From Chryseobacterium aureum (GTDB lineage Bacteria; Bacteroidota; Bacteroidia; Flavobacteriales; Weeksellaceae), in assembly GCF_003971235.1 (NCBI RefSeq), contig NZ_CP034661.1, forward strand, positions 1,736,001 to 1,800,000: 64,000 bases of DNA. Reading direction: 5' to 3'. The notes under the pieces are model-generated. The model did no database searches. It saw only the letters and a list, made by a program, of their open reading frames with translations, and was not told the DNA's origin. Shown here in pieces: positions 7,153 through 15,187 of the stretch (the stretch's first letter is position 1; each line of letters starts with the position of its first letter). The position numbers and the translations under genes were made by a program.

Positions 7153-8874
7153 ATGAACAAGACACTCTCAATAGGACTCGCAGGTTTTTCTTTTACCATA
7201 GAAGAACACGCATATATAAAGCTCAGCGATTACCTGAATGCTCTGAGAAGCTCTCTGGATGCTTCTGAGGCAGATGAAGTAATGCATGACATAGAAATAA
7301 GAATGGTAGAAATCTTCAAAGATTCTTTAGGAAAACGTGAAGTGATTAACGATACCGATGTAGAAAAGGTAATTGCACAGATCGGAAGCCCTGAAAAAAT
7401 AGAAGAACAGGAAGAAGCTTATTTTTCTGAAAAAACATCTGCCAGAAATTATAATTCAGGAACCAGCTATACCGATAAAAAACAACTGTTCCGTGATCCG
7501 GAAAAACAAAAAGTAGCAGGAGTTTGTGCCGGTTTAGCGCAATATGTAGGAATGGATATTACTACCATGAGAGCAATCTGGCTGGGAATATTCATATTAG
7601 GAATCTTCACCGCAGCCATCTCATCTTCCCTGATTGGTCTTTTATATGTAATCCTTTGGATCGTACTTCCAAAAGCTGAAACAGCAGCAGATTTCCTGAA
7701 AATGCAGGGAAAGCCTATGAACTTCGACAATCTTAAGAATGAGTCTAATAAATTGGTACAGTTTGCCAATGAATCTACTCAGAGGGTCGGAGAAATCTAT
7801 AACGAAAACAAGCCTTACATCAGCAACGCAAGCAGCGGAGTATGGAATATTTTCAAATACATCGTAGGAGGATTCTTTGTACTGATGGCGGTAGGAAGCA
7901 TTATCGGAGTATTTGTATTATTTGCCCTTTTCGCAATGGATACAGATTTCCCGGGAGCCAACGAAATCAGATTTTATATGGATGATCAGGGACTTGATAA
8001 AGTACTGGCAGCTATGATGGTCATCGGGAGCTTAATTCCGGCAATCCTTTTCAGCTTATTGAGCATCAAGATCTTCTCTCCAAAAACAAAACTGAGAAAT
8101 ATCGGATGGGTAATCGGAGGCTTATTTCTTCTTCTGATCGGGCTTGGAACTTACTTCGGAATCAGCATGGCCAAGAAAGACATGATCTATAGAGGCAGTA
8201 AGGAAGATGTGGAAAATGTTGCCATCAATACTACTTCAGATACAGTGTATGTGGATGTGAAACAGATCAACATCCCTCAGAATTTCAAAGGGTATAACAA
8301 TGATATTTATTCTGATAAAAGAACCGTTTATGAAGAAGATTATATTTCTGTAGACGTTACAAGAAAACCGGATATTAAAACCCCTTATCTGATCATTAAA
8401 AAAGAAGGAAAAGGATATAACTTCCCGATCCAGATGACGGTTCCTGTGGAAATTGTAAACAACAAAGTACTTCTTCCTAACTACATCAAATATCCATACG
8501 AGCACAGATTCAGAGATTACAGCCTGAATTATGAACTTGTAGTTCCGCAAAAAACCGTTGTTATTTCTATGAAAAAAGATGGTATCCATATAGATGGTGA
8601 TTTAGACGGAGATGGTATCAATGATGATGACCAGGACAGGGATGAAGACCACAACGGGGTAAGAATTGAAAAAAATAAAATAACGGTAAACGGTTCAAGT
8701 ATTGAATACAACTCTGATGATAAGGACAGCATCATTGTAAACGGTAAAAAAGTTCCGAACAACCAGGCAAAGAAAGTAATTGATTCTGCAGTGTCCAACA
8801 TCAAAAAATCCAATAAAGATATGGACATCAAAATCAAAGACGGAAAAAACGAAATTTCCATACAGACTAAATAA
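7153..8874 (+). CDS. PspC domain-containing membrane protein
   Basis: 573 residues. N-terminal ~90 residues form a HAAS-like helical cytoplasmic domain (YLNALRSSLDASEADEVMHDIEIRM...IGSPEKIEEQ). A PspC domain follows near 112-175 (LFRDPEKQKVAGVCAGLAQYVGMD...YVILWIVLPKA), then two further paired TM regions (about 235-265 and 290-345). The C-terminal half is extracytoplasmic and ends in an Asp-rich loop (DLDGDGINDDDQDRDEDHNG) that looks calcium-binding. It is likely a phage-shock/envelope-stress protein, co-expressed with the PadR regulator. Confidence 0.85.
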   Translation: MNKTLSIGLAGFSFTIEEHAYIKLSDYLNALRSSLDASEADEVMHDIEIRMVEIFKDSLGKREVINDTDVEKVIAQIGSPEKIEEQEEAYFSEKTSARNYNSGTSYTDKKQLFRDPEKQKVAGVCAGLAQYVGMDITTMRAIWLGIFILGIFTAAISSSLIGLLYVILWIVLPKAETAADFLKMQGKPMNFDNLKNESNKLVQFANESTQRVGEIYNENKPYISNASSGVWNIFKYIVGGFFVLMAVGSIIGVFVLFALFAMDTDFPGANEIRFYMDDQGLDKVLAAMMVIGSLIPAILFSLLSIKIFSPKTKLRNIGWVIGGLFLLLIGLGTYFGISMAKKDMIYRGSKEDVENVAINTTSDTVYVDVKQINIPQNFKGYNNDIYSDKRTVYEEDYISVDVTRKPDIKTPYLIIKKEGKGYNFPIQMTVPVEIVNNKVLLPNYIKYPYEHRFRDYSLNYELVVPQKTVVISMKKDGIHIDGDLDGDGINDDDQDRDEDHNGVRIEKNKITVNGSSIEYNSDDKDSIIVNGKKVPNNQAKKVIDSAVSNIKKSNKDMDIKIKDGKNEISIQTK

Positions 8875-8883
8875 TTAACTTCA

Positions 8884-8945
8884 GAGAGTGGTAGAAGGTG
8901 TGGATGGATGGCAACCGTTTGAAATTCACACCCTTCTTCTCTCAG
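8884..8945 (+). other. imperfect hairpin after the PspC gene
   Basis: GAGAG..AGAAGG.TGTG pairs with CACA.CCTTCT.CTCTC. It lies at the end of the PspC operon but has no T-run, so it may be a 3' stability hairpin rather than a terminator. Confidence 0.35.
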
Positions 8946-9049
8946 AAAACTGAAAATAAAGCCTTATTTAGTTTCTTATATGGAAAAAAAGGTTTAATTT
9001 CGTAGAGCAAAATTTAATAACCAAACAACCTAAAAAACACCTCCTTATC

Positions 9050-9112
9050 ATGATACAATTTGCAATGGAATTCGTAATGAAAATCGTAGATTTAATTAGC
9101 GGTTTGTTTTAA
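9050..9112 (+). CDS. putative 20-aa amphipathic peptide
   Basis: A short ORF from ATG at 9050 to TAA encodes a 20-residue peptide that starts MIQFAMEFVMK and ends LISGLF. Hydrophobic residues recur every 3-4 positions with single E, K and D, consistent with an amphipathic helix. A -7-like TAATTTCG lies near 8996 and a strong terminator follows at 9140. No clear ribosome-binding site is seen, but those are weak in this phylum. Could be a small membrane peptide or a toxin-like micro-protein, or chance. Confidence 0.4.
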   Translation: MIQFAMEFVMKIVDLISGLF

Positions 9113-9139
9113 GAGCGATAATATTTCAATATATTTGTA

Positions 9140-9175
9140 AAGTATAACCAAAGTTTGGTTATACTTTTTTGTTTT
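9140..9175 (+). terminator. intrinsic terminator
   Basis: A near-perfect inverted repeat AAGTATAACCAAA / TTTGGTTATACTT followed by TTTTGTTTTT. A promoter-like TATATTTG (9130-9137) sits directly before it, so a transcript from there would start inside the hairpin. Confidence 0.85.
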
Positions 9176-9190
9176 TAATCCAAGAAATCT

Positions 9191-9778
9191 ATGAAAAAGC
9201 TGATAGGCAAAGCAATGTTAAAAATATTAGGCTGGAAAGTCGTTCTGCAGGGCGATGTCAACAACCTGAACAGGTGTATCCTTGTAGTGGCACCGCATAC
9301 CCATAATATGGAATACATTTTAGGAAACTTCGCCTATTGGTCACTGGAAAAGCCTTTAAAAATTATCATTAAAGATGCGCACACCAAAGCCTGGTACGGA
9401 AGTATTGTAAAAGGTCTTGGAGGGATTGGTATAGACAGAAGCCAGAAAAATGATCTGGTAAATTTTGTAGCCAATCAGTTCGCAAAAGAAGACTTCAGCC
9501 TGGTCATTACTCCCGAAGGAACACGAAGCTGGGTTCCGAAATGGAGAAAAGGATTCTATCATATGGCACTTGCGGCAAAAGTTCCTATTGTACTGGCTGC
9601 AGGGGATTTTAAAAGGAATATCGTCTATCTGGGGTATACCATCCCCTACGAAAGAATAGCTTCCGTTCCTTTTTCAGAAATTATGCAGGAAATCCAGGAC
9701 TATTATGTAAAAAATGACATTGTTCCTAAAGTCCCTGAAAACTGGAATCCTAATATTATGGGAACTGAACAGAATTAA
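9191..9778 (+). CDS. lysophospholipid acyltransferase-like protein
   Basis: 195 residues of the PlsC/LPLAT superfamily, without the N-terminal membrane anchor of full-length PlsC. The catalytic block reads APHTHNMEYILG near residues 37-48 and the substrate block reads TPEGTRSW near 104-111. The usual HX4D is here HX4E (His then Glu), a conservative change at the charge-relay position. It probably acylates a lysophospholipid or a related glycerolipid at the inner membrane; substrate unknown. Confidence 0.8.
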   Translation: MKKLIGKAMLKILGWKVVLQGDVNNLNRCILVVAPHTHNMEYILGNFAYWSLEKPLKIIIKDAHTKAWYGSIVKGLGGIGIDRSQKNDLVNFVANQFAKEDFSLVITPEGTRSWVPKWRKGFYHMALAAKVPIVLAAGDFKRNIVYLGYTIPYERIASVPFSEIMQEIQDYYVKNDIVPKVPENWNPNIMGTEQN

Positions 9779-9779
9779 A

Positions 9780-9819
9780 GGCTGGAGGCTAGAGGCTAGA
9801 GGCTAGAGGCTAGAGGCTA
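9780..9819 (+). repeat. 7-bp tandem repeat (GGCTAGA)n
   Basis: About five and a half copies of GGCTAGA (the first reads GGCTGGA), immediately after the acyltransferase stop codon. Frame-neutral for any gene; may vary between strains. Confidence 0.9.
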
Positions 9820-9852
9820 AATTAATCAATCATCATTTATCAACTATAAAAA

Positions 9853-10281
9853 ATGAAAGGTCAGACAAAAGAAGAAATATTAGCATTCATCAACAACTGG
9901 GGAGAGGTAACGCTTGCCAAAACCCTTGAAATAAAATTCATCGATATTGATCTCGAAAATGAAACCCTTACTGCTACGATGCCGGTTCTTCCGAGAACTC
10001 ATCAGCCGTTTGGGATTATGCATGGAGGGGCAAGCTGTGTTCTGGCTGAAACGTTAGGGTCAAGCCTGTCTAATATCTTTATCGACGGTGATAAATATTA
10101 CGGAGTGGGAACCAATATTAATTCCAACCACTTACGAAGCAAAAAAGACGGCATTGTAACCGCTACCGCACGTTTTATCAGGAAAGGAAAAACAATGCAT
10201 GTTTCTGAAATTGAAATCCGTGATGAAAAAGGAGTCCTGATCAATCATACTACGATGACAAATAATATCATCAACAGATAA
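9853..10281 (+). CDS. menI: hotdog thioesterase, PaaI family; likely DHNA-CoA hydrolase
   Basis: 142 residues with the PaaI/MenI-type hotdog signature 'HQPFGIMHGGASCVLAETLGS' near residues 50-70, including the catalytic Glu in ETLGS, and 'VGTNINSNHLRSKKDGIV'. MenI-type enzymes hydrolyse 1,4-dihydroxy-2-naphthoyl-CoA in menaquinone synthesis. The assignment is strengthened by an isochorismate synthase gene directly downstream, but a terminator and a separate promoter lie between them. A generic PaaI-type thioesterase is the alternative. Confidence 0.75.
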   Translation: MKGQTKEEILAFINNWGEVTLAKTLEIKFIDIDLENETLTATMPVLPRTHQPFGIMHGGASCVLAETLGSSLSNIFIDGDKYYGVGTNINSNHLRSKKDGIVTATARFIRKGKTMHVSEIEIRDEKGVLINHTTMTNNIINR

Positions 10282-10301
10282 GTTTGAACACTATCAAAAT
10301 A

Positions 10302-10338
10302 AAAAAGAGCTTAAAGTAAATTTAAGCTCTTTTTATTT
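10302..10338 (+). terminator. intrinsic terminator
   Basis: AAAAAGAGCTTAAA pairs with TTTAAGCTCTTTTT around a GTAAA loop; the T-run continues on the plus strand. Confidence 0.88.
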
Positions 10339-10367
10339 TGACATCTTTAAGACTAATAATACCTTTG
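10337..10367 (+). promoter_or_regulatory. promoter TTTG-N19-TACCTTTG
   Basis: TTTG (10337-10340) and TACCTTTG (10360-10367) with 19 nt between, a full consensus match. It lies 73 nt before the isochorismate synthase ATG and overlaps the tail of the terminator. Confidence 0.7.
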
Positions 10368-10440
10368 CAGAAAGGAAAATTATATCCGGAATTCCCTGTA
10401 CTGTTTCCGGCAAATGGTTTTCAAAATCCCTTCGTAACCC

Positions 10441-11409
10441 ATGATTTATTTCAAACTTCCCTTCGACGAGAGACTGCTGTCTGCTGATGAAAAAAACACT
10501 AAGAATGCCGTTAACTTTTTTTCTTATGATGGCTTAGATCAGATCAGCTTCAAAGGGGATATTTTAGAAATAAATCCTGCCGAATTTGACAATATCTCCA
10601 TCAGCAGCGAAACACTGAACAATGACACTACCAATTCTTCTGCTGAAACCAAAGAAGAATACTGCAACACTTTACAACAGGTCATTGAAGTGATTAAAGA
10701 AAACAACCTTCCTAAGCTTGTTTATTCAAGGAGGAAAATCGTTACAGATTTCAATGCCATCAATTACAGAGAGAGCTTTAAAAACTTGTCTACATCTTAC
10801 CCCAATGCTTTCAGATATCTGTTTAATGACGGGCAGAATGCCTGGATGGGAGCTTTTTCAGAAGTTTTAGGAAAGTACAGTAAATTAACCCATGAATTTG
10901 AAACCATGGCCCTTGCCGGAACCCTTCCCATAGCTGAAGAATGGTCTGAAAAGGAAATAGAAGAGCAAAAACCTGTAAGCACCTATATTCTTGATATCCT
11001 TAAGAAGTATTCAGACCATGTAGAACAATCAGAAACGTACGATCATGTATCAGGAAATATTAAACATTTACGTACAGATTTTAAAACAACTATCCGCCCG
11101 GAAGATCTTGACCGTATTATTCAGGATCTGCACCCTACTCCTGCCGTTTGCGGGATTCCCAAAGATTTCTGCAATGAAAATATCCGTCAATATGAGAAAT
11201 TCCCCCGTGAATTTTATGCCGGTTATATCAAAGTGGAAACCGAAGAAAGTATACTTTATTTTGTGAATCTACGTTGTGCAAGACTGTATAAAGATGCTGT
11301 ACATATTTTTGTAGGAGGTGGCATCACCGCGCAAAGCAATCCCGAAAAAGAATGGAGAGAAACGGAGCTTAAATCTGAAGCGATCTTGAAAAACTTGGTT
11401 ATTTCTTAG
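10441..11409 (+). CDS. menF: isochorismate synthase (chorismate-binding enzyme)
   Basis: 322 residues, shorter than typical MenF/EntC (about 390-430), mostly through a compact N-terminal half. The chorismate-binding core is well kept: LVYSRRK, the MALAGTLP block, HLRTDF, LHPTPAVCGIPK, REFYAGYI, NLRCARLY, and VGGGITAQSNPEKEW with the metal-binding Glu residues. It converts chorismate to isochorismate, the first committed step of menaquinone synthesis. The neighbouring hotdog thioesterase and menC in the window support a menaquinone role rather than a siderophore role. Confidence 0.9.
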   Translation: MIYFKLPFDERLLSADEKNTKNAVNFFSYDGLDQISFKGDILEINPAEFDNISISSETLNNDTTNSSAETKEEYCNTLQQVIEVIKENNLPKLVYSRRKIVTDFNAINYRESFKNLSTSYPNAFRYLFNDGQNAWMGAFSEVLGKYSKLTHEFETMALAGTLPIAEEWSEKEIEEQKPVSTYILDILKKYSDHVEQSETYDHVSGNIKHLRTDFKTTIRPEDLDRIIQDLHPTPAVCGIPKDFCNENIRQYEKFPREFYAGYIKVETEESILYFVNLRCARLYKDAVHIFVGGGITAQSNPEKEWRETELKSEAILKNLVIS

Positions 11410-11700
11410 ATCATATCGTTTTATTTGTTAATTTCCCACAGATTGCACAGATTTGCACAGATGATTGTGTATATTTTGCCTTGCTGAGTAAAGCGCCCTT
11501 GCGAACGATTTTAAAGCTATTCATAAAGCCTTTGCGAACACTAAGGTAATATAACATTTGGCTAAAGCCACTGGAACTCTTATTCTTTGGTTGAACGAGC
11601 CAAAGCCCGCTCCTATTGAATAGGGAAAAAACAATATTACATTTACGATCGCCTAATTCCTAATCCCTGCTACCTAATCCCTTTTACCTGCAACCTAAAA
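11410..11700. other. intergenic region with degenerate repeats, no gene
   Basis: Low-complexity intergenic pieces: CCCACAGATTGCACAGATTTGCACAGATG, a GGCTAAAGCC / GAACGAGCCAAAGCCCGCTCC block, and 'CCTAATTCCTAATCCC'-type short direct repeats (11650-11690). These look like dispersed repeats of the host genome. No ORF, RNA gene or regulatory site that I can support. Confidence 0.5.
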
Positions 11701-11728
11701 AACAAAAACCTCCTTCAAAGAAAGAGGC
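11701..11728 (-). terminator. intrinsic terminator of the MarC operon
   Basis: On the minus strand, CCTCTTTC pairs with GAAGGAGG (one mismatch) and is followed by TTTTTGTTTTTT. Confidence 0.7.
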
Positions 11729-11755
11729 CTGTATTTTTATATTGAAATATTCAAT

Positions 11756-11956
11756 TTATTTCTTTAATCCGATTCTGCTCCAGGTATCCATTACAAAAAG
11801 CAGGATAAGACCTATTCCGGCAGCTCCGGCTGAAAATGCAAATCTAACGTTATCTTCATCTCCCAGGATATCTGTCGCTTGCCAGTTAATCGCATAAAGA
11901 TTGATGGTGATGAATACAATAAACAGGACTAAAAATACTTTATAAAACTTCTTCAT
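11756..11956 (-). CDS. small two-TM membrane protein
   Basis: 66 residues with two hydrophobic helices (VFLVLFIVFITINLYAI and AFSAGAAGIGLILLFVM). Unknown family. It begins 5 nt after the MarC stop and shares its terminator, so it is in the marC operon. Confidence 0.7.
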   Translation of the reverse strand: MKKFYKVFLVLFIVFITINLYAINWQATDILGDEDNVRFAFSAGAAGIGLILLFVMDTWSRIGLKK

Positions 11957-11961
11957 GACTC

Positions 11962-12564
11962 TTAAAAATTAATATAATTCTGCACCAGTTGGGCAAAATT
12001 TGCAGTGAATAATTTAATTGAAATTGCCAAAAGGATGATTCCGAAAACTTTCTGAAGGATCATTAAAGTAGCATCCCCGATTTTCTTCTCCAGCCATTTC
12101 GCTGATTTCAGCACCAAATATACGAAAATTGTATTAAGAACGATTCCGAAGATAATATTAATATCATGAAATTCAGCTCTCAGAGACAGCGCGGTGGTTA
12201 GCGTACCGGCTCCTGCCACCAGCGGAAATGCGATGGGTACAATAGATGCGGCCTTTGCTTCGGTTGTTTTATTAATTTCAATGCCTAAAATCATTTCCAG
12301 GGCTATGACAAAAATCACAAAAGCCCCGGCAATCGCGAAAGAATTTACATCCACCCCGATAAGCTTAAGAATTTTATTTCCTACGAATAGAAAAACAATC
12401 ATTATAAGTCCGGCAGTCACTGCGGCCTTTCCGGCCTCAATCTGTCCAAACTTCTGCTGAAGACTTACAATAATAGGAACTGAGCCGATGATATCAATAA
12501 CGGCGAAAAGAACCATGAAGCTGGTAACGACCTCTTTAATAGAGAAACCATCAAGAATTTCCAT
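11962..12564 (-). CDS. MarC family integral membrane protein
   Basis: 200 residues with six predicted TM helices, matching the MarC/UPF0056 family: N-terminal 'FMVLFAVIDIIGSVPIIVSL' and central 'IVPIAFPLVAGAGTLTT', the conserved P-x-x-xGPG-like block (here PLVAGAGT). The family's transport function is unsettled. Transcribed from a TATTTTTG promoter and followed by a 66-aa membrane protein. Confidence 0.9.
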   Translation of the reverse strand: MEILDGFSIKEVVTSFMVLFAVIDIIGSVPIIVSLQQKFGQIEAGKAAVTAGLIMIVFLFVGNKILKLIGVDVNSFAIAGAFVIFVIALEMILGIEINKTTEAKAASIVPIAFPLVAGAGTLTTALSLRAEFHDINIIFGIVLNTIFVYLVLKSAKWLEKKIGDATLMILQKVFGIILLAISIKLFTANFAQLVQNYINF

Positions 12565-12586
12565 CTCTTTGTAATTAAAAATTTCG

Positions 12587-12594
12587 CAAAAATA
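12587..12594 (-). promoter_or_regulatory. -7 promoter element (TATTTTTG) for marC
   Basis: TATTTTTG on the minus strand, 23 nt before the marC ATG. It separates the marC pair from the upstream Bat operon on the same strand. Confidence 0.55.
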
Positions 12595-12608
12595 TGAAAA
12601 TAAACTGA

Positions 12609-14348
12609 TTATTTACTAATTTGTGAATATAAATTAACAATTGTTTTCAAAAGTTCCTCAAGCGCATCAGTTGATTTTACAGGATTATATTTTTCCATCT
12701 GAACTTTCTGCTGCAATTTGCTGTAGTTTTCTGCTACTGACAACCCTTTGTGCTTTTCAAGAAAAGTCTTAAACTCCATTGCAGAGTCTTGAAAATACTG
12801 ACTTCTCACCTCCTGATCCAATTCTTCGAGGGTTGCAAAAAACTTTTCATATTCTCCATTATCTTTAAGATTTTCCAGGTATCCGAAATAATCATTGATG
12901 TCTGTTTTCATCAATTCTCTGATCTCTTTTTCGGTTTCAGCCACTGAACCTAAGGGTTTTGACGGTACGGTTTCCCTAACTAATGTACGTTTTTTTTGCC
13001 AATTTTTAAATAACAGATATGCAATAAATAAACTTAACAGGATCGCGATATTAGTCAAAAGAATATTCCAGTGGAACTTGCTTTTTTCTTTTACTTTGAA
13101 TGAAGTTGTTTTTAAAACCGGTGTATTTACCGTTTCCAGAAGATTATTGGTATACTCATTAACCTTTTCTACGGTAGAACGGGCTTCCAGGATCTGATCA
13201 TGAGAAAATGCATTCACAGCCAGTGATTTCTGACCAAGATCCACATATTCTTTATTCGCGGGGTCAAAGAAAGCAAACTGTTCGGTTTTAATAGAGATGG
13301 CTCCTGATTTGTTCGGAATAATGACATAATTAGCCAGGATCTCCCCTTTCATTCCTGTGGTTCCCGGAGAAACCTTACTTGTGATTTTCGGGGCAAAAAT
13401 TTCATAATCCGGAGAAGCAGCAATTTTAGGAAGCTCCATGTCCGGCAAATTGCCTTCTCCTGAAACTTTTACTACCACATTCAATGGTTTCTTGGCTTCC
13501 GGCTTTTCTTTGGAGGCATTGTATACGTTTACCCTGAAGTTTCCGACTGCATTTTTAAAGCACTCCGGAGCTCCTTCCGGTAATTTTCTTACATTGATTT
13601 TTACTTTATTGGAAACAATCCTGGATTTGTTAGAATAGGTACTTACAGAAGCAGACACCCCCGGAATTTCCACATATCCTGCTTCATTCGGGAATACCAT
13701 AAACATTGCCAGTACCTGTGAAGGCATATTTCCGTACCCGGAAGGGTCTATCTCCGATTTATCAAAATTGATAGGATGTACATTGATATTGTCCTGCTCA
13801 GGAAGATGGATATTCTTTACTTTTCTCAGGTTATCCATGTTTTTGGAATACACCCTGAGAACAGCAATCGTAGGCTGATCCTGATACACATCACGGTCAT
13901 CAATCTCCATATTGAGATAGACCTCATTGGAGGTGTTGGCCGCTAATGATCTTCTGTCTACAATATCCCGGATATTAACGTCAAAAGGTTCTGTTTTGTA
14001 AATTTTATTGTTGACCGTAACCAGAACTGAACCGATTTTTATTTTCCCTTTTTTCTTGGGCTCAAGGGCAATTCTGGAAACCTTTTGGGTAATTAAGGTA
14101 TTGGTAGCTGGATCAATGACGGTATTGGTAACAGATCCGCTTCCGATAATATTAAATTTTGAAAGATCCGGAAGCTGTAAGCCTGTCTGCTGTACAAGAT
14201 CGGTTCCGTTCAGCTCAAGGACAATGGTAAGATTTACAATATCTTTTCCTGCATACTCAGATTTATCAGCATCCAGCGTAAGACTTACCTGTCCGTAAGT
14301 AATCACGGATGCAAGGGTAAGCAATATGTAAATCAATTTGTGCTGCAT
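12609..14348 (-). CDS. batD: BatD family aerotolerance protein
   Basis: 579 residues from the ATG at 14348, which overlaps the TGA of the preceding TPR gene by one base (TTG/GTG codons lie further upstream in frame). Signal peptide (LIYILLTLASVITYGQ), then a long beta-sandwich region beginning 'VSLTLDADKSEYAGKDIV', a single TM helix near residues 435-455 (ILLTNIAILLSLFIAYLLF), and a charged helical cytoplasmic tail. This is the usual BatD architecture. Last gene of the Bat operon; role inferred in envelope or oxidative-stress tolerance. Confidence 0.9.
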   Translation of the reverse strand: MQHKLIYILLTLASVITYGQVSLTLDADKSEYAGKDIVNLTIVLELNGTDLVQQTGLQLPDLSKFNIIGSGSVTNTVIDPATNTLITQKVSRIALEPKKKGKIKIGSVLVTVNNKIYKTEPFDVNIRDIVDRRSLAANTSNEVYLNMEIDDRDVYQDQPTIAVLRVYSKNMDNLRKVKNIHLPEQDNINVHPINFDKSEIDPSGYGNMPSQVLAMFMVFPNEAGYVEIPGVSASVSTYSNKSRIVSNKVKINVRKLPEGAPECFKNAVGNFRVNVYNASKEKPEAKKPLNVVVKVSGEGNLPDMELPKIAASPDYEIFAPKITSKVSPGTTGMKGEILANYVIIPNKSGAISIKTEQFAFFDPANKEYVDLGQKSLAVNAFSHDQILEARSTVEKVNEYTNNLLETVNTPVLKTTSFKVKEKSKFHWNILLTNIAILLSLFIAYLLFKNWQKKRTLVRETVPSKPLGSVAETEKEIRELMKTDINDYFGYLENLKDNGEYEKFFATLEELDQEVRSQYFQDSAMEFKTFLEKHKGLSVAENYSKLQQKVQMEKYNPVKSTDALEELLKTIVNLYSQISK

Positions 14349-15088
14349 CACCAATCTTTCTCGTTGCTCTCAGGCATCGAATAAGAATTTTTGTTTAAAA
14401 TTCTTCTGGCGGTTTCTTTTTCTTTTTCGTTTATTTTATCTAAGATCGCATTTTCAAGATTCTTGGGCATTTTGCCGTCGTTATTCTGATTTTGCTTAGG
14501 ATTATCACCCTGGTCACCTTTGCCCTGGTTTTGAGGCCCACTCCCCTGATCCTGTTTTTCTTTGTCGCCTTTCTGATCATCTCCTTTGTTCTGATCATCT
14601 CCGCCGCCGCCTTTGCCTGAGTTATTCTGCTGGTTTTTTTGTTGTTGTTTTTCTTTTTCTTTCAGCTTGGCAATCTCATAATTTTTTCTGGTCACCTCAC
14701 TGTACGGATCCTGCTTCAAAGCTTTTTTGTAATAATCTGCGGCTTTTTCCGGCTGGTTCATCTGCATATAGGCATTCCCTAAATTATGAAGAGCGGCTGT
14801 TTTATCAGGAAGGGTCTGTGAAAGTTTTTCTGCTTTTTCAAACTCTGCCTTTGCCTCTTCATATTTTTTACTTTTATACAATGCGTTCCCCATGTTATAG
14901 TGAGCGGTAAAATCTTTTTCATTGGATTTTATCGCTTCCATAAATTTTGAGGAGGCTCCTTCATAGTCTTTACCGTCAAATTTCTGATTGCCTTCATGAA
15001 CTAAATTTCTGTAGTTTTCCTGCCCAAACAAAATGCCTGAGAAAGAGATGGCAACCATAAACGATAAAAATATGATTTTAGTATTCAT
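14348..15088 (-). CDS. batC: TPR protein of the Bat operon (BatC-like)
   Basis: 246 residues from ATG at 15088 (a TTG three codons upstream is also in frame). Signal peptide, then about three TPR repeats (residues 25-135: 'AHYNMGNALYKSKKYEEAKAEFEKAEKL', 'AALHNLGNAYMQMNQPEKAADYYKKAL'). After that comes a low-complexity linker rich in Q, G, D, K and N (about 140-205), then a conserved C-terminal helix (LENAILDKINEKEKETARRIL). TPR proteins sit between batB and batD in Bacteroidetes Bat operons and probably scaffold the complex. Confidence 0.85.
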   Translation of the reverse strand: MNTKIIFLSFMVAISFSGILFGQENYRNLVHEGNQKFDGKDYEGASSKFMEAIKSNEKDFTAHYNMGNALYKSKKYEEAKAEFEKAEKLSQTLPDKTAALHNLGNAYMQMNQPEKAADYYKKALKQDPYSEVTRKNYEIAKLKEKEKQQQKNQQNNSGKGGGGDDQNKGDDQKGDKEKQDQGSGPQNQGKGDQGDNPKQNQNNDGKMPKNLENAILDKINEKEKETARRILNKNSYSMPESNEKDW

Positions 15089-15187
15089 TACTTGCAAAAT
15101 TATTCCTTTATATGTTAAGAAACAGAGTTTTATTTGTTAAAATTCGGTTAAAGTACTTGTAGAATTTCTTCTATAGATCAGGGAAAT

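Noticed and set aside
9780..9819. CRISPR-like array
   Set aside because: The unit is only 7 bp with no spacers; it is a microsatellite. No CRISPR array or cas gene is seen anywhere in the window.
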